64,000 bases of DNA from an uncultured Bacteroidota bacterium (GCA_900696575.1 CAADHD010000027.1:1-64000); one strand, 5' to 3'. Positions 15,917-26,085 are shown, counted from the first letter of the stretch. Made by a program: numbers and translations. Notes: generated by a model not told the origin, from the sequence alone.

Positions 15917-18900
15917 ATGAGCCGTAAAATCTATCCTGAATTCAAGCAACTGGATTTGCCCGGTATTGCCGTCCAAATCCTGCAGCAATGGGAAAAGGAC
16001 AAAACCTTCCTAAGAAGCATTGAAGTGCGCGAAGGTTGCCCTGATTTTACTTTTTACGAAGGGCCGCCATCAGCCAACGGGCTTCCCGGTATTCATCATG
16101 TAATGGCGCGCACCATAAAAGATATTTTTTGCCGATTCAAAACGATTCAGGGCTACCGGGTGAAAAGAAAAGGCGGATGGGATACACATGGTCTGCCCAT
16201 TGAACTCAGCGTTGAAAAAACATTGGGCATAACAAAAGAAGATATCGGTAAGAAAATTACTGTTGACCAATACAACAAAGCTTGCCGTACCGAAGTGATG
16301 AAGTATAAAAATGTATGGGATGATTTAACTAAGAAGATGGGTTATTGGGTTGACCTGGATAATCCTTACATCACCTTTAACAACAGTTACATTGAAAGCT
16401 GCTGGTATTTGCTGAGCAAACTTTATGAGAAAGGATTGCTTTATAAAGGATACACCATTCAACCTTACTCGCCTGCAGCCGGAACAGGACTCAGTTCGCA
16501 TGAACTGAACATGCCCGGCACTTACCGGAACATTAAAGACACATCCGTAGTGGCCATGTTTAAAGTAATACGCGATGAAAAATCAGCATTTCTTTTTGAA
16601 AAGGCCAATGGCGAAATCCACTTTCTTGCATGGACTACCACTCCATGGACATTGCCTGCCAACTGTGCATTGGCCGTAGGAAAAAATATTGAGTATGCAA
16701 TGGTTCAAACGCTGAATCCCTACACAGCTTCAGCTATAAATGTCGTCCTCGCCAAAGATTTATTGCCGAAATACTTTTCTGAGCAGAATGAAAAAGGCGA
16801 TTTTTCTGCTTTTAAAGCCGGTGATAAAAACCTTCCATGGAGAACCATTGCTGAATTTAAAGGCAAAGATTTTCCGGGAATCAGGTACTATCAACTGATG
16901 CCCTATGTGCAACCTAAAGGTAAAGCCTTTGAAGTAATAGCCGGTGATTTTGTAACTACCGAAGATGGAACAGGCATAGTACACACGGCTTCCGTTTTCG
17001 GAGCTGATGATTTCCGGGTTTGCAATGAAAACGGAATTGTTTCTATTATGGTGGAAGGCGAAGACGGCAAGCCATCGCCATTGGTTGACAAACGCGGCCG
17101 CTTTGTAACAGAAGTAACCGACTTTGCCGGGGAGTATGTGAAAGAAGAATTTTACACCGATGCCGAAAAAGAAGAAGAGCGCAAAAAACAAGGAGGCCAG
17201 AAATACCTCAGCACCGATGAACGCATTGCCATCAAATTGAAAAAAGAAGGCAAAGCCTTTAAAGTTGAAAAATACGAACACAGCTACCCGCATTGCTGGC
17301 GAACCGATAAGCCGGTTCTTTACTATCCGCTTGATTCATGGTTTATTAAAACCACGGCTCTTAAGGAGCGAATGGTTGAACTGAATAAAACCATCAACTG
17401 GAAACCGGAATCAACAGGAACGGGAAGGTTTGGCAACTGGCTTGAAAATTTAGTGGACTGGAACCTCTCGCGTTCACGTTTCTGGGGAATTCCCTTGCCG
17501 GTTTGGAGAACGGAAGATGGCAAAGAAGAAATCTGCATCGGAAACATAGAGCAGTTGTATGATGAAATTGAAAAAGCTGTGAAAGCCGGAATCATGAAAT
17601 CAAATCCGTTGCCGGCCGATTCAAAAACCAATCCTGAGGAAGCCTTAAATAACCCTTCATTCGATTTACACCGCCCCTACATTGATGATGTTTTTCTTGT
17701 TTCCCCTTCAGGAAAAAAGATGGTACGCGAAAGCGATTTGATTGATGTGTGGTTCGACAGCGGAGCCATGCCTTACGCTCAATGGGGCCTTGATCATCAG
17801 AAACTGAAAAAAGGAGATATGCGGCCTTTTAAAAAAGATTTTGAAACCGCTTATCCGGCCGACTTTATTGCCGAAGGGGTTGACCAAACACGAGGTTGGT
17901 TTTTTACCCTTCACGCCATTGCCGTTATGCTGTTCAATTCCGTTGCTTTTAAAAATGTAGTGAGCAATGGCTTGGTGCTTGATAAAAACGGAAATAAAAT
18001 GAGTAAGCGCCTTGGCAATGCCGTTGATCCGTTTGAAACCATAAATAAGTTCGGCCCGGATGCCACGCGATGGTATATGATTTCCAATGCCCCGCCATGG
18101 GACAACCTTAAGTTTAATGCTGATGGAATTGCAGAAGTACAACGCAAGTTTTTCGGAACGTTGTACAACACATACTCGTTTTTCTCCCTCTATGCCAACA
18201 TTGACGGATTTAAAATAAATGAAAAGGATCTGGTGCCGGTTCATGAAAGGGCAGAGCTTGACCGCTGGATAATTTCCAAACTTCACAGTCTGATAAAGTA
18301 TGTAACCGAAAGCTTTGGTGCATATGAACCAACTCAGGCAGTCCGTGCTACTGAAGAATTTGTAGATGAACATCTGAGCAACTGGTATGTACGGTTGTCA
18401 AGAAGGCGTTTTTGGAAAGGAGAAATGAGCATGGATAAGAAAGCTGCTTATGAAACATTGTACGAATGTTTAATGGTGGTTTCACAACTTATCAGCCCGG
18501 TAGCTCCGTTTTTTTCGGAATGGCTTTACAAAAATCTTTCTGACAACATCAGGCAGGAGGCCAAAAAAAACAACACCCCGCTGAGGTTTGAGTCTGTGCA
18601 TTTAACCTTGTTAACTGATGCAAATGACAAACTGATTGATTCCGTTTTGGAAGAGCGCATGGCGCTTGCACAGAAAATTTCGAGCATGATACTTTCGCTA
18701 CGTAAAAAAGCAAACATACGTGTAAGGCAGCCGCTGAACCGTATTCTGATTCCTGTTTTAGATTCATCCTTGAAACCAAAAATTGATTCTGTTAAAGACA
18801 TCATCCTTGCCGAAGTCAACATTAAAAACATTGAATACATTGATAATACCGAAGGGCTGCTTACAAAAAAAATTAAACCTGACTTTAAAGCATTGGGCAA

Positions 18901-19396
18901 AAAGTTAGGACCGAAAATGAAAGAAGCTGCTAACATTATTTCCGGAATGAACCAGCAGCAAATTGCCGATTTTGAAAAGCATAAATCCTTTTCTTTTCTG
19001 AGTGCTGACGGAAGTTCGGTGGTTATTTCCATGGATGAAGTGGAGATTCTGACGGATGATTTGCCGGGCTGGGCAGTAAACTCCGAAGGCTTTTTAACCG
19101 TTGCCCTTGATACGGCCATTACCCCTGAATTAAGGAATGAAGGCCTTGCACGTGAACTGATTAACCGCGTTCAGAACCTCAGAAAGGACATGGGTTTTGA
19201 GGTAACAGACCGCATTAAAGTGAGACTGAAAAATCACGATAGTCTAACCCATGCTGTCAGGGCTAATTTAGACTATATTTGCGCGGAAATTTTAGCAGGG
19301 TCTTTTGAAATGGATGACCAGATCAACCCCCCTGCTGCCACCGAAATTGAGGTGGATGACAACATAAAAACACTGATTAAAATAGAAAGGATCTGA
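15917..19396 (+). CDS. ileS: Isoleucyl-tRNA synthetase (IleS2-like)
   Basis: A 1,159-residue class I aminoacyl-tRNA synthetase that charges tRNA-Ile. The HIGH element appears as GIHH at residues 58-61 within the stretch GPPSANGLPGIHH, and KMSKR is at 694-698. Length, HIGH context and C-terminal region resemble the eukaryote-like type 2 enzyme common in Bacteroidota. That type often has low mupirocin sensitivity; this is a family trait, not something the sequence proves. The editing domain lies roughly between residues 190 and 440. The dksA-like gene follows 4 bases downstream. Confidence 0.96.
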   Translation: MSRKIYPEFKQLDLPGIAVQILQQWEKDKTFLRSIEVREGCPDFTFYEGPPSANGLPGIHHVMARTIKDIFCRFKTIQGYRVKRKGGWDTHGLPIELSVEKTLGITKEDIGKKITVDQYNKACRTEVMKYKNVWDDLTKKMGYWVDLDNPYITFNNSYIESCWYLLSKLYEKGLLYKGYTIQPYSPAAGTGLSSHELNMPGTYRNIKDTSVVAMFKVIRDEKSAFLFEKANGEIHFLAWTTTPWTLPANCALAVGKNIEYAMVQTLNPYTASAINVVLAKDLLPKYFSEQNEKGDFSAFKAGDKNLPWRTIAEFKGKDFPGIRYYQLMPYVQPKGKAFEVIAGDFVTTEDGTGIVHTASVFGADDFRVCNENGIVSIMVEGEDGKPSPLVDKRGRFVTEVTDFAGEYVKEEFYTDAEKEEERKKQGGQKYLSTDERIAIKLKKEGKAFKVEKYEHSYPHCWRTDKPVLYYPLDSWFIKTTALKERMVELNKTINWKPESTGTGRFGNWLENLVDWNLSRSRFWGIPLPVWRTEDGKEEICIGNIEQLYDEIEKAVKAGIMKSNPLPADSKTNPEEALNNPSFDLHRPYIDDVFLVSPSGKKMVRESDLIDVWFDSGAMPYAQWGLDHQKLKKGDMRPFKKDFETAYPADFIAEGVDQTRGWFFTLHAIAVMLFNSVAFKNVVSNGLVLDKNGNKMSKRLGNAVDPFETINKFGPDATRWYMISNAPPWDNLKFNADGIAEVQRKFFGTLYNTYSFFSLYANIDGFKINEKDLVPVHERAELDRWIISKLHSLIKYVTESFGAYEPTQAVRATEEFVDEHLSNWYVRLSRRRFWKGEMSMDKKAAYETLYECLMVVSQLISPVAPFFSEWLYKNLSDNIRQEAKKNNTPLRFESVHLTLLTDANDKLIDSVLEERMALAQKISSMILSLRKKANIRVRQPLNRILIPVLDSSLKPKIDSVKDIILAEVNIKNIEYIDNTEGLLTKKIKPDFKALGKKLGPKMKEAANIISGMNQQQIADFEKHKSFSFLSADGSSVVISMDEVEILTDDLPGWAVNSEGFLTVALDTAITPELRNEGLARELINRVQNLRKDMGFEVTDRIKVRLKNHDSLTHAVRANLDYICAEILAGSFEMDDQINPPAATEIEVDDNIKTLIKIERI

Positions 19397-19400
19397 CATT

Positions 19401-20294
19401 ATGGCTAAAGCTAAAAAGAAACCATCTGCTGCTAAAAAAGCGACAAAAAAACCTGTAAAAAAGGCAGCTAAAAAACCGAAACCGGTTGTAAAGAAGGCGG
19501 CTAAACCGGCAAAAAAGAAAATTGCTAAACCAGTACTTAAAAAGGTAAAGCCTGTTAAAAAGGCTGTAAAACCCGCTGCAAAAAAAGTAACAAAGAAGCC
19601 CGTAAAACCGGTAAAGCCCGCTAAGGTGGTTGCTAAAAAAGAAGCAAAACCTGAAAAGAAAAAAGCCTTAGCACCAAATGCAGAACCGAAAAATGGAATG
19701 TTGACCAAAACTACTGCCGGACTTGCTGATGCTCCACGCAGAAGAGGCAGAAAACCAAATCCAAAACCGGAGAATGAAAAATCTTCTCAACCAAGAATTT
19801 TTGATGTGGTATATGTGCCGGTTGAACCTAAACCAAAACCGGCTCCTACTTTTATCCCTATGCGCCAGATGCCTGATGTGAAGTTACCTGAAAAAAAATC
19901 TTCCGCTTCATCTGCAGGCAAAACCCGTTATTCTGATAAAGAGCTTCAGGAGTTCAAGCAGTTGGTTGAGCGTAAATTAGCCGATGCCCGTGTTGAACTT
20001 GATAACTTGCAGGCTGCTTTAGTCAACTTGAATGAGCATGGTACTGACGATACCGGTACACATTTTAAAATGCTTGAAGACGGATCAGAAGCTTTGGCAA
20101 AGGAAGAAGCCGGTCAACTTGCAATTCGCCAGCGCAAGTATGTTGAGCAATTGGAAAATGCTCTGAAAAGAATCGAAAATAAAACGTATGGCATTTGCCG
20201 CGTAACCGGCAACCTGATTCCTAAAGAAAGACTGCTGGCAGTGCCGCATACTACTCAAAGCATTGAAGCAAAAATGAAGCAATACGGAAATTAA
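19401..20294 (+). CDS. DksA/TraR-type protein with histone H1-like lysine-rich N-terminus
   Basis: A 297-residue protein in two parts. Residues 1 to about 95 are almost entirely K, A, P and V, like histone H1 tails, followed by an AT-hook-like RRRGRKPNPKP. Residues about 170-297 are a DksA/TraR fold: a coiled-coil hairpin and a C-terminal globule ending YGICRVTGNLIPKERL. The zinc ribbon is degenerate: only one cysteine remains and the second pair is missing. DksA-type proteins bind the RNA polymerase secondary channel; the tail suggests that this one also binds nucleic acid. It lies between ileS and lspA, an order I recall from other Bacteroidota. The repetitive tail produces a long antisense open frame that is not a gene. 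Confidence 0.85.
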   Translation: MAKAKKKPSAAKKATKKPVKKAAKKPKPVVKKAAKPAKKKIAKPVLKKVKPVKKAVKPAAKKVTKKPVKPVKPAKVVAKKEAKPEKKKALAPNAEPKNGMLTKTTAGLADAPRRRGRKPNPKPENEKSSQPRIFDVVYVPVEPKPKPAPTFIPMRQMPDVKLPEKKSSASSAGKTRYSDKELQEFKQLVERKLADARVELDNLQAALVNLNEHGTDDTGTHFKMLEDGSEALAKEEAGQLAIRQRKYVEQLENALKRIENKTYGICRVTGNLIPKERLLAVPHTTQSIEAKMKQYGN

Positions 20295-20324
20295 TTCCGT
20301 TTTGATTTTTATTGATTCCAAAAA

Positions 20325-20990
20325 TTGTCTTTAAGTCCCTCTTTCCGTAAGCCGTTGCTGATTATCGGCCTCATATTATTGGCCGATCAGCTCCTGAAGT
20401 TTTATATCAAAACTTCCATGATGCTCGGACAGGAGCATCATATTGCCGATTGGTTTATCATTCATTTTACCGAAAACAACGGAATGGCTTTCGGATTTGA
20501 GTTTGAAGGTGAATTTGGAAAACTATCCCTGACTCTTTTCAGAATTGCAGCGTTGATTGCTATAGGTTTTTACCTTTTCCGCTCAGCAAGAAAAAATTCA
20601 AACCCAAAACTGATTACAGCTTTGTCATTCGTTTTTGCCGGAGCCATGGGCAACATTATTGACTGTGTTTTTTACGGAAAGATTTTTTCTTCAAGTCAAT
20701 ACCAGATCGCATCCCTGTTTCCTGCCGAAGGCGGTTATGCTTCATGGCTGCACGGTAAAGTTGTGGATATGTTTTACTTCCCTATTATTCAGACCACATT
20801 ACCCGGCTGGATTCCATTCTGGGGAGGCGAGTATTTTGTTTTCTTCCGTCCGGTATTTAACCTTGCCGATGCTTCCATTTCCATAGGGGTGGCGTTTATG
20901 CTGCTCTTTCAGAAACAGATTTTTCATCATGAGAAAGGGGAGGAGCAGAAAAAAAGCGTAACGGATGCCGCGGCCCCCGAACAACATTAA
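20325..20990 (+). CDS. lspA: Lipoprotein signal peptidase (signal peptidase II)
   Basis: A 221-residue inner-membrane aspartic protease that cleaves prolipoproteins ahead of the lipidated cysteine. Motifs are DQLLKFYIK in TM1, NNGMAFGF, GAMGNIIDCVFYG, GKVVDMF and FNLADASISIG. D148 and D182 should be the catalytic pair. The roughly 15-residue insertion between them is usual for Bacteroidota. The start is TTG: the first ATG (20418) would remove the first helix and the conserved DQ. It begins 30 bases after the dksA-like gene and ends one base short of the convergent plsY stop. Many lipoproteins in this window would be its substrates. Confidence 0.92.
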   Translation: MSLSPSFRKPLLIIGLILLADQLLKFYIKTSMMLGQEHHIADWFIIHFTENNGMAFGFEFEGEFGKLSLTLFRIAALIAIGFYLFRSARKNSNPKLITALSFVFAGAMGNIIDCVFYGKIFSSSQYQIASLFPAEGGYASWLHGKVVDMFYFPIIQTTLPGWIPFWGGEYFVFFRPVFNLADASISIGVAFMLLFQKQIFHHEKGEEQKKSVTDAAAPEQH

Positions 20991-20991
20991 T

Positions 20992-21630
20992 TTATTTTTT
21001 CTTCCCTGCCAGAAAAGCAACCTTTGATTCTTTACCTCTGAGCAGCCGCTCAATGTTTTTCTGATGGGTGGTTAATACCAGAATGGAAACTGCCATTGAG
21101 AAAAGATTTACTGTCGGGAGTGTTTCTTTGTAAATAAGCATAACGATAAACGGAAATGCCAGCGCAGCAACCATAGAGCCCAGAGAAACATAATGAGTGA
21201 TGAGCAACATCACAGTAAAAATTCCGGCACACCATAACGCAGCCCACGGATGAATGGCAATCAGTACACCTAACAGGGTAGCTACTCCTTTTCCTCCGCG
21301 AAAACCGGCAAAAACCGGAAACACATGCCCTGCCAGTGCGCTGATGCCAAGAGCTAATTCAAAATTTATAAGCTGCTGCGAATGGGGAAGATATAGACCC
21401 GACAGCCAGGCAATTTTTACAGCCAGCCAGCCTTTGGCAATATCCAGAATCAGAACCGGCAATCCGGCTTTCCACCCCAAAACACGGAAAGTATTGGTAG
21501 CTCCTGCATTCCCGCTTCCGTATTCGCGTACATCTGTTCCATAAAAAAATTTACCCATCCAGACTGCCGATGGCACTGAGCCTAAAAGGTAGGCCACAAT
21601 TAATGCAAGGGTGTTTGCCGGGGTAATCAA
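20992..21630 (-). CDS. plsY: Glycerol-3-phosphate acyltransferase PlsY
   Basis: A 212-residue polytopic acyltransferase that uses acyl-phosphate to make lysophosphatidate, the first step of phospholipid synthesis. Conserved motifs are GSVPSAVWMGK, GSGNAGATNTFR and FRGGKGVATLLG. The start is TTG at 21630, 6 bases after the stop of the upstream large gene; the next ATG lies inside the GSVPSAVWMGK motif and would lose TM1. The tight spacing suggests translation coupled to that large gene. The partner plsX is not in the window. Confidence 0.93.
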   Translation of the reverse strand: MITPANTLALIVAYLLGSVPSAVWMGKFFYGTDVREYGSGNAGATNTFRVLGWKAGLPVLILDIAKGWLAVKIAWLSGLYLPHSQQLINFELALGISALAGHVFPVFAGFRGGKGVATLLGVLIAIHPWAALWCAGIFTVMLLITHYVSLGSMVAALAFPFIVMLIYKETLPTVNLFSMAVSILVLTTHQKNIERLLRGKESKVAFLAGKKK

Positions 21631-21636
21631 GCGTTG

Positions 21637-24600
21637 TTAATTTTCTTCGGTGAATTTTTTTACAAACTCATTTTTCTTGCGCTCTGTTGAGAGCATATAC
21701 TGATATGGCGCTTTGTTATCCTTCTCCTTGGCCACCCGTTTTTCTTCTTTCGTGTTACTGATGATGTCATTGTATTTGGTTTCTGATGAGATGGACTGCA
21801 TCACTCCGCGGGCATAATTGAAATAGTACCATGTAGATGGGTCGGTTTCAAAATAAAAATTGAATACATCACCCGATTTTCTTTTTTGTATTTCAAGATA
21901 TCCTTTTACCATACGGCTTATGGACTGTTTGTTAATGATGCCTATTCCGATGTTGCCGGTTGATTTGTAAGACTGCGTCTGTTTATCCCAGTACATTTTG
22001 ATTTCGGGCAACACTAAGGAATGCTGCAGTTCCTCCGGAATTTTTTTCACTGAACCATACAGGCTCATATCTGCAATAAGTTTATCGCCTTTTGCTTTTC
22101 CTAAAATTTCTGTGATGGCTTTATGATATACCGGACGGTTGTCAGTTGTTCCGCTGAGTGAAGGGTTGAACAGGATTTGGTCAGCCATGGTTTTCAACGC
22201 GTCTTCAGAAAACATAAAATCAAGATCCATGAACAAATCAAACTTCAATGAATCGCGGTAATAATCATGCTCAATGTTTCCGATGGCCTTCATAACAAAC
22301 TGTCCGAAGTCGGCTCCGAAATCAACCTTGCCTTCTCCGCTGACAAGGCATTTGTTATCAGTAAGGGTGATGCTGTTACCTGAAATTAATCCGGTTTTTT
22401 CATCAGCAAGCGGAGCAATGCTATAGGTACTGTTCTGCGGATTGTATTTCAGAAATCCTTCTGCTGTCATCAGGTCTTTATCCGATGAGCGTTTTTTCGG
22501 AGAGAGAAAAGTTGAATATACATTGAGTGAATCGGTTGACATGCTTATAGAAACCGTAAGTTTTTCTTTTGTTTCGCTAACCGGATTCACCACCGGTATG
22601 TTTACTCCGGCAGGGTCAATTTCAGAAGCAAATGAAAACCAGTATTTATCCAGTGCATCACAGCCGTGATTTAACCGGGCTAATCCGGAGAAGTAAAGCA
22701 GTTTGCTGGCCGCATGCAGCGTAACTTTGCCTTTGTATTGAATGTTGGGGCTGAGTGAAAAGTTCATGGTATCAGGAATTTCGCCATTGGCAAATGTTTG
22801 TCCTGAAGTATCAATACTGATTAAAGGCAAACGGATAAGGTGTTTCACTTTAGCCATATCGGTGTAGCTGTAATCGCCCATACCGGAATATTTTTTTCTT
22901 CCGGCTATGTTGATGGTTGCATTCAGCATGGTGTGGTACTTGGTAGAAGTGTTGGCAATTACTTTAGCATTCCTTAGTGTCTGCATTCGCGCTTCTTTTT
23001 CAACCACTACATTCCCTTCGTCAGGAATTACAGAGGCATCGGCCACCAGAATTTGCTTTACGCCTTTGGTGCGGATGTTGTAATCAGTCAGGCTGTAATT
23101 TGCTTCAGGAGCAAAGAACCGCAGAGAATCCTGGGCCGGATGAACCGAAACAAATTCCGCACCTTCTACATTCATTTTTGTTTTTCCCGCTGAAGCTAAG
23201 AACTGAATATCCTTCCGGTCGAAGTACCATTTAAACTGTTCAATAAAACAGATGTACTGGTTAACAGGAAAATTGACATACGAACCGCTGCCGTTGGAAC
23301 TGAATTCGCCCTCGCGTTTATCAAGGTCAATTTTTGTTCTCATGTTTTTAGTGGTAAGTGCAAGGGCTTTGTCAATATCCGAGTTGAGTTTAAAATCGGC
23401 AGTATCGGCCCCGAAAACCGTTTGCTTCAGATAAAACTGATTGGATAAAAGTTCTGCCTGATCGAACAGGATTCTGCCATTGGCATCCACCCCTTTGTTG
23501 GAAAGTACAAGGTTGCCATCGAGCGCGGCTTTGCGATCATACAAATCCATATTCGAAGTTTTTTTGAAAACAAACATTTTATCCTCCTTAGGCCTCCAGT
23601 TGATGTAAACATCTTTTGCTTTTACATCGGGATAAGCAGTATTCCCTACAGTTCGTTTTTGCAGTTCAAACACAGTGGCATCATAGTTGGCCGAATCGGG
23701 AAAGAAAGTAATGTCGTTGGAAACGGAGGTAGAAGCTAAATAATCTATCTTTCCTTTTCCTCTCAAACCTTTATGGCTGAGTTGCAGCTTTTCATAAAAT
23801 GTTCCTTTTCCGTTGTAGGCAAGCAGGCCTTCGGCCGGAGTCATGCGTGAAAATCCAAGCGATAAATCCTGCTGAATGACCAGGGTTTCACGCATGGGGG
23901 TAAAAATATCGGCAGAATTAAAAACTCCGTTAAAGGCAATTCCTTCGCGGCTGTAATTATCGAGGCTGTCAAGAGTAAAGGGATCAAGCTTGAAATAAAA
24001 ATTACTTTTTCTGTAAATCGAATCAAAAATATGTTTGTACTCATAATATACATACGATTCTTTAGTACTGTTAAAAACCGGGAAGGAAGGGCTGGGGCGG
24101 AAACTTGATTTGTTGTTTTCCGAATCAATAAGCAAATCACCGGTAAGATGTTCAATAACGCTGCGTACCGGAATTTTAACCTTCTGTCCATTCTGATCCG
24201 GTTCATCTCCCGGAACACGCAGCCGGAGGGAGTCAACATTCTGCAAACTGATTTTGAATTTCTCATAATTAAACACAAAATCATTTCCGAAAAAATCAAG
24301 ATGTCCGGCACGCACGCGGCCACTGCATATAAAATTACGGTTGGCTTTCAATAGCAGTTCCTGATCCTTTGGGACAACATACACCTGCTGCGAATCGCTG
24401 AGCATCACTTGCGAAACGCCCCGCATGGTAATATCAAAGTTGAGCAGGTTGATGGTGGCATTTGGTTTAGCAGAGATAAGCGAGTTGAAGGCTATGATGT
24501 CATAATCTAATTTACCAACGCTGGCTTTCAGATAAAAATTCACTTTGTCTTTCAATACAGCTTTTCCTTCTTCGGCATCATAGCTAAGGAACCCTTCATT

Positions 24601-26085
24601 GGAAAGATCAATAAAGAGATTCCGGATTTGTGTTTCGCTTATTTTCCAGGCTGCGGCAAGGTCGGATGCATAAATGGCGCGTGCCCCTGTAAGTTCTGCA
24701 TATTTCCTGATGCGGTAAAGCGGATGCTCATCATTCAATCCCTGCAGTTTCCGGTATCGTTGTTCGCGAAAGTAATTGACCGATTCAAAAGCCATTTTGC
24801 TTTCGGCACCGCCCGATACCATTTTGATATGAATCTGCGGGTCGCGCACTTTCCAGACAATGGCATCGCAGAACATATCCACATCATGATAGGTGTTGTA
24901 AAACGGGCTGTTGCTGTTGCTCTGTGTATTACGAAGAATGGTTACTTCTTCTTCGCGGGTCAGGTATTTGAATTCAATATCGCTGTGAAAGATGGAATCG
25001 GTTTTGCCGTCATGCTCCCAGTAAATGATCATGGAAGCACGGTCAGAGGAAACTCGCTCCGGACGTACCACAAAACTTTTTGAAGAGAGTACCATCAGCG
25101 GTTTATTCTGATACCGGAAAATCAATTTAGCATCGCCATCAGCCGTGCCTGAACCAATCATGCGTGAGCCATGCAATGAAAATCCTCCTTTAAAATCGGC
25201 TGCCGGAATCAAATCTTTAATCTGCTGATTGAGCGAATAAGAGCGGAAGCGTGGGTAAGTGGCGTTTTCAACGGTAGTATTGGCAAGAAGCTTATCCGTC
25301 AGTTTGCCTTGCATCGGCTCAGGGAAAATCATGCGGTAGTAAAATGTAACGGTATCTGCCGAATATTCCGAACCGGCAAGATTGATTTGGTACCGCTTCA
25401 GTTGAGCATACACATCGGCAGCAGGAAGACCTGCCCGTTCCCAGGAAACACGGCCTCCATTACCGTAAAACATTTTGAGCGAGGGATAATAAACCCCCTT
25501 GGCATTCTGTATTTGCAGGCTGTCATTTTTTGCACTGCAAATAAGAGTCATTTCTCCGAATGTAATTTTAGGAAGAGTGTCGAAACCGAATGTGTAAGAA
25601 GAGGTACTGCTGCTCCAGCGTACATTGGCTGATTCATAAAGTACATTTTGCTGAAAAAGGCCGGTGCATACTTCTAAGTAGTCGCTGAATCTGCGTACGC
25701 TGCCTTGCAACATTCGCCCCATGCTTGCATGCCATTGTTTGAAATTTTCTGCCGGCTGATTGCTCTTTACAAATCCGGTAAGTGCCTGCATGTACATGAC
25801 AAAGTCAGGAAATGCTTTCAGTCTTTTCTTCAGCATGGCATTGCTGTTTTCATACACAAGTTCTTTTTGTGCAGATGACAGTGCTCCCGAATTCCAGAAC
25901 GGTATAAATTCTTTCATCAGCTTCTCTGTTTCTTTCTGATTGGTTTCTGAAAGAAACTTCTGCAGGTCGCTGATAAACCCGGTTTCAGTAGCAGTAAAAT
26001 TTTTTATGGATTGAGCGCTGGCTGAAAACGCTGAAAGTAAAAAAGCTGCTAAGCAGAGAGCCTTAAGTTCATAAATCAGTTTCAT
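21637..26085 (-). CDS. Very large secreted/periplasmic protein of unknown function
   Basis: A protein of 1,482 residues with a cleavable signal peptide (MKLIYELKALCLAAFLLSAFSASAQ). I cannot assign a family. An alpha-helical region covers about 30-160. A short winged-helix-like stretch lies near 470-510 (LAAAWKISETQIRNLFIDLS). Most of the rest is beta-rich with recurring G-x-G and T-x-D-N patterns, like repeated beta-strand layers. Two related blocks are visible: MRGVSQVMLSDSQ from residue 555 and TKGVKQILVADAS from 1007 (numbering from the TTG at 26088), which suggests an internal duplication. The C-terminus is charged and has no T9SS sorting signature. Start: the open frame begins at TTG 26088 but ATG 26085 is adjacent and better. 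It precedes plsY by 6 bases. Confidence 0.8.
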   Translation of the reverse strand: MKLIYELKALCLAAFLLSAFSASAQSIKNFTATETGFISDLQKFLSETNQKETEKLMKEFIPFWNSGALSSAQKELVYENSNAMLKKRLKAFPDFVMYMQALTGFVKSNQPAENFKQWHASMGRMLQGSVRRFSDYLEVCTGLFQQNVLYESANVRWSSSTSSYTFGFDTLPKITFGEMTLICSAKNDSLQIQNAKGVYYPSLKMFYGNGGRVSWERAGLPAADVYAQLKRYQINLAGSEYSADTVTFYYRMIFPEPMQGKLTDKLLANTTVENATYPRFRSYSLNQQIKDLIPAADFKGGFSLHGSRMIGSGTADGDAKLIFRYQNKPLMVLSSKSFVVRPERVSSDRASMIIYWEHDGKTDSIFHSDIEFKYLTREEEVTILRNTQSNSNSPFYNTYHDVDMFCDAIVWKVRDPQIHIKMVSGGAESKMAFESVNYFREQRYRKLQGLNDEHPLYRIRKYAELTGARAIYASDLAAAWKISETQIRNLFIDLSNEGFLSYDAEEGKAVLKDKVNFYLKASVGKLDYDIIAFNSLISAKPNATINLLNFDITMRGVSQVMLSDSQQVYVVPKDQELLLKANRNFICSGRVRAGHLDFFGNDFVFNYEKFKISLQNVDSLRLRVPGDEPDQNGQKVKIPVRSVIEHLTGDLLIDSENNKSSFRPSPSFPVFNSTKESYVYYEYKHIFDSIYRKSNFYFKLDPFTLDSLDNYSREGIAFNGVFNSADIFTPMRETLVIQQDLSLGFSRMTPAEGLLAYNGKGTFYEKLQLSHKGLRGKGKIDYLASTSVSNDITFFPDSANYDATVFELQKRTVGNTAYPDVKAKDVYINWRPKEDKMFVFKKTSNMDLYDRKAALDGNLVLSNKGVDANGRILFDQAELLSNQFYLKQTVFGADTADFKLNSDIDKALALTTKNMRTKIDLDKREGEFSSNGSGSYVNFPVNQYICFIEQFKWYFDRKDIQFLASAGKTKMNVEGAEFVSVHPAQDSLRFFAPEANYSLTDYNIRTKGVKQILVADASVIPDEGNVVVEKEARMQTLRNAKVIANTSTKYHTMLNATINIAGRKKYSGMGDYSYTDMAKVKHLIRLPLISIDTSGQTFANGEIPDTMNFSLSPNIQYKGKVTLHAASKLLYFSGLARLNHGCDALDKYWFSFASEIDPAGVNIPVVNPVSETKEKLTVSISMSTDSLNVYSTFLSPKKRSSDKDLMTAEGFLKYNPQNSTYSIAPLADEKTGLISGNSITLTDNKCLVSGEGKVDFGADFGQFVMKAIGNIEHDYYRDSLKFDLFMDLDFMFSEDALKTMADQILFNPSLSGTTDNRPVYHKAITEILGKAKGDKLIADMSLYGSVKKIPEELQHSLVLPEIKMYWDKQTQSYKSTGNIGIGIINKQSISRMVKGYLEIQKRKSGDVFNFYFETDPSTWYYFNYARGVMQSISSETKYNDIISNTKEEKRVAKEKDNKAPYQYMLSTERKKNEFVKKFTEEN

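Noticed and set aside
19292-19708. Antisense open frame of 138 codons opposite the lysine-rich tail, rich in F, G and A
   Set aside because: It is the mirror of AAA/GCT/CCG-rich codons of the DksA-like tail; low complexity, no start context, no related protein type.
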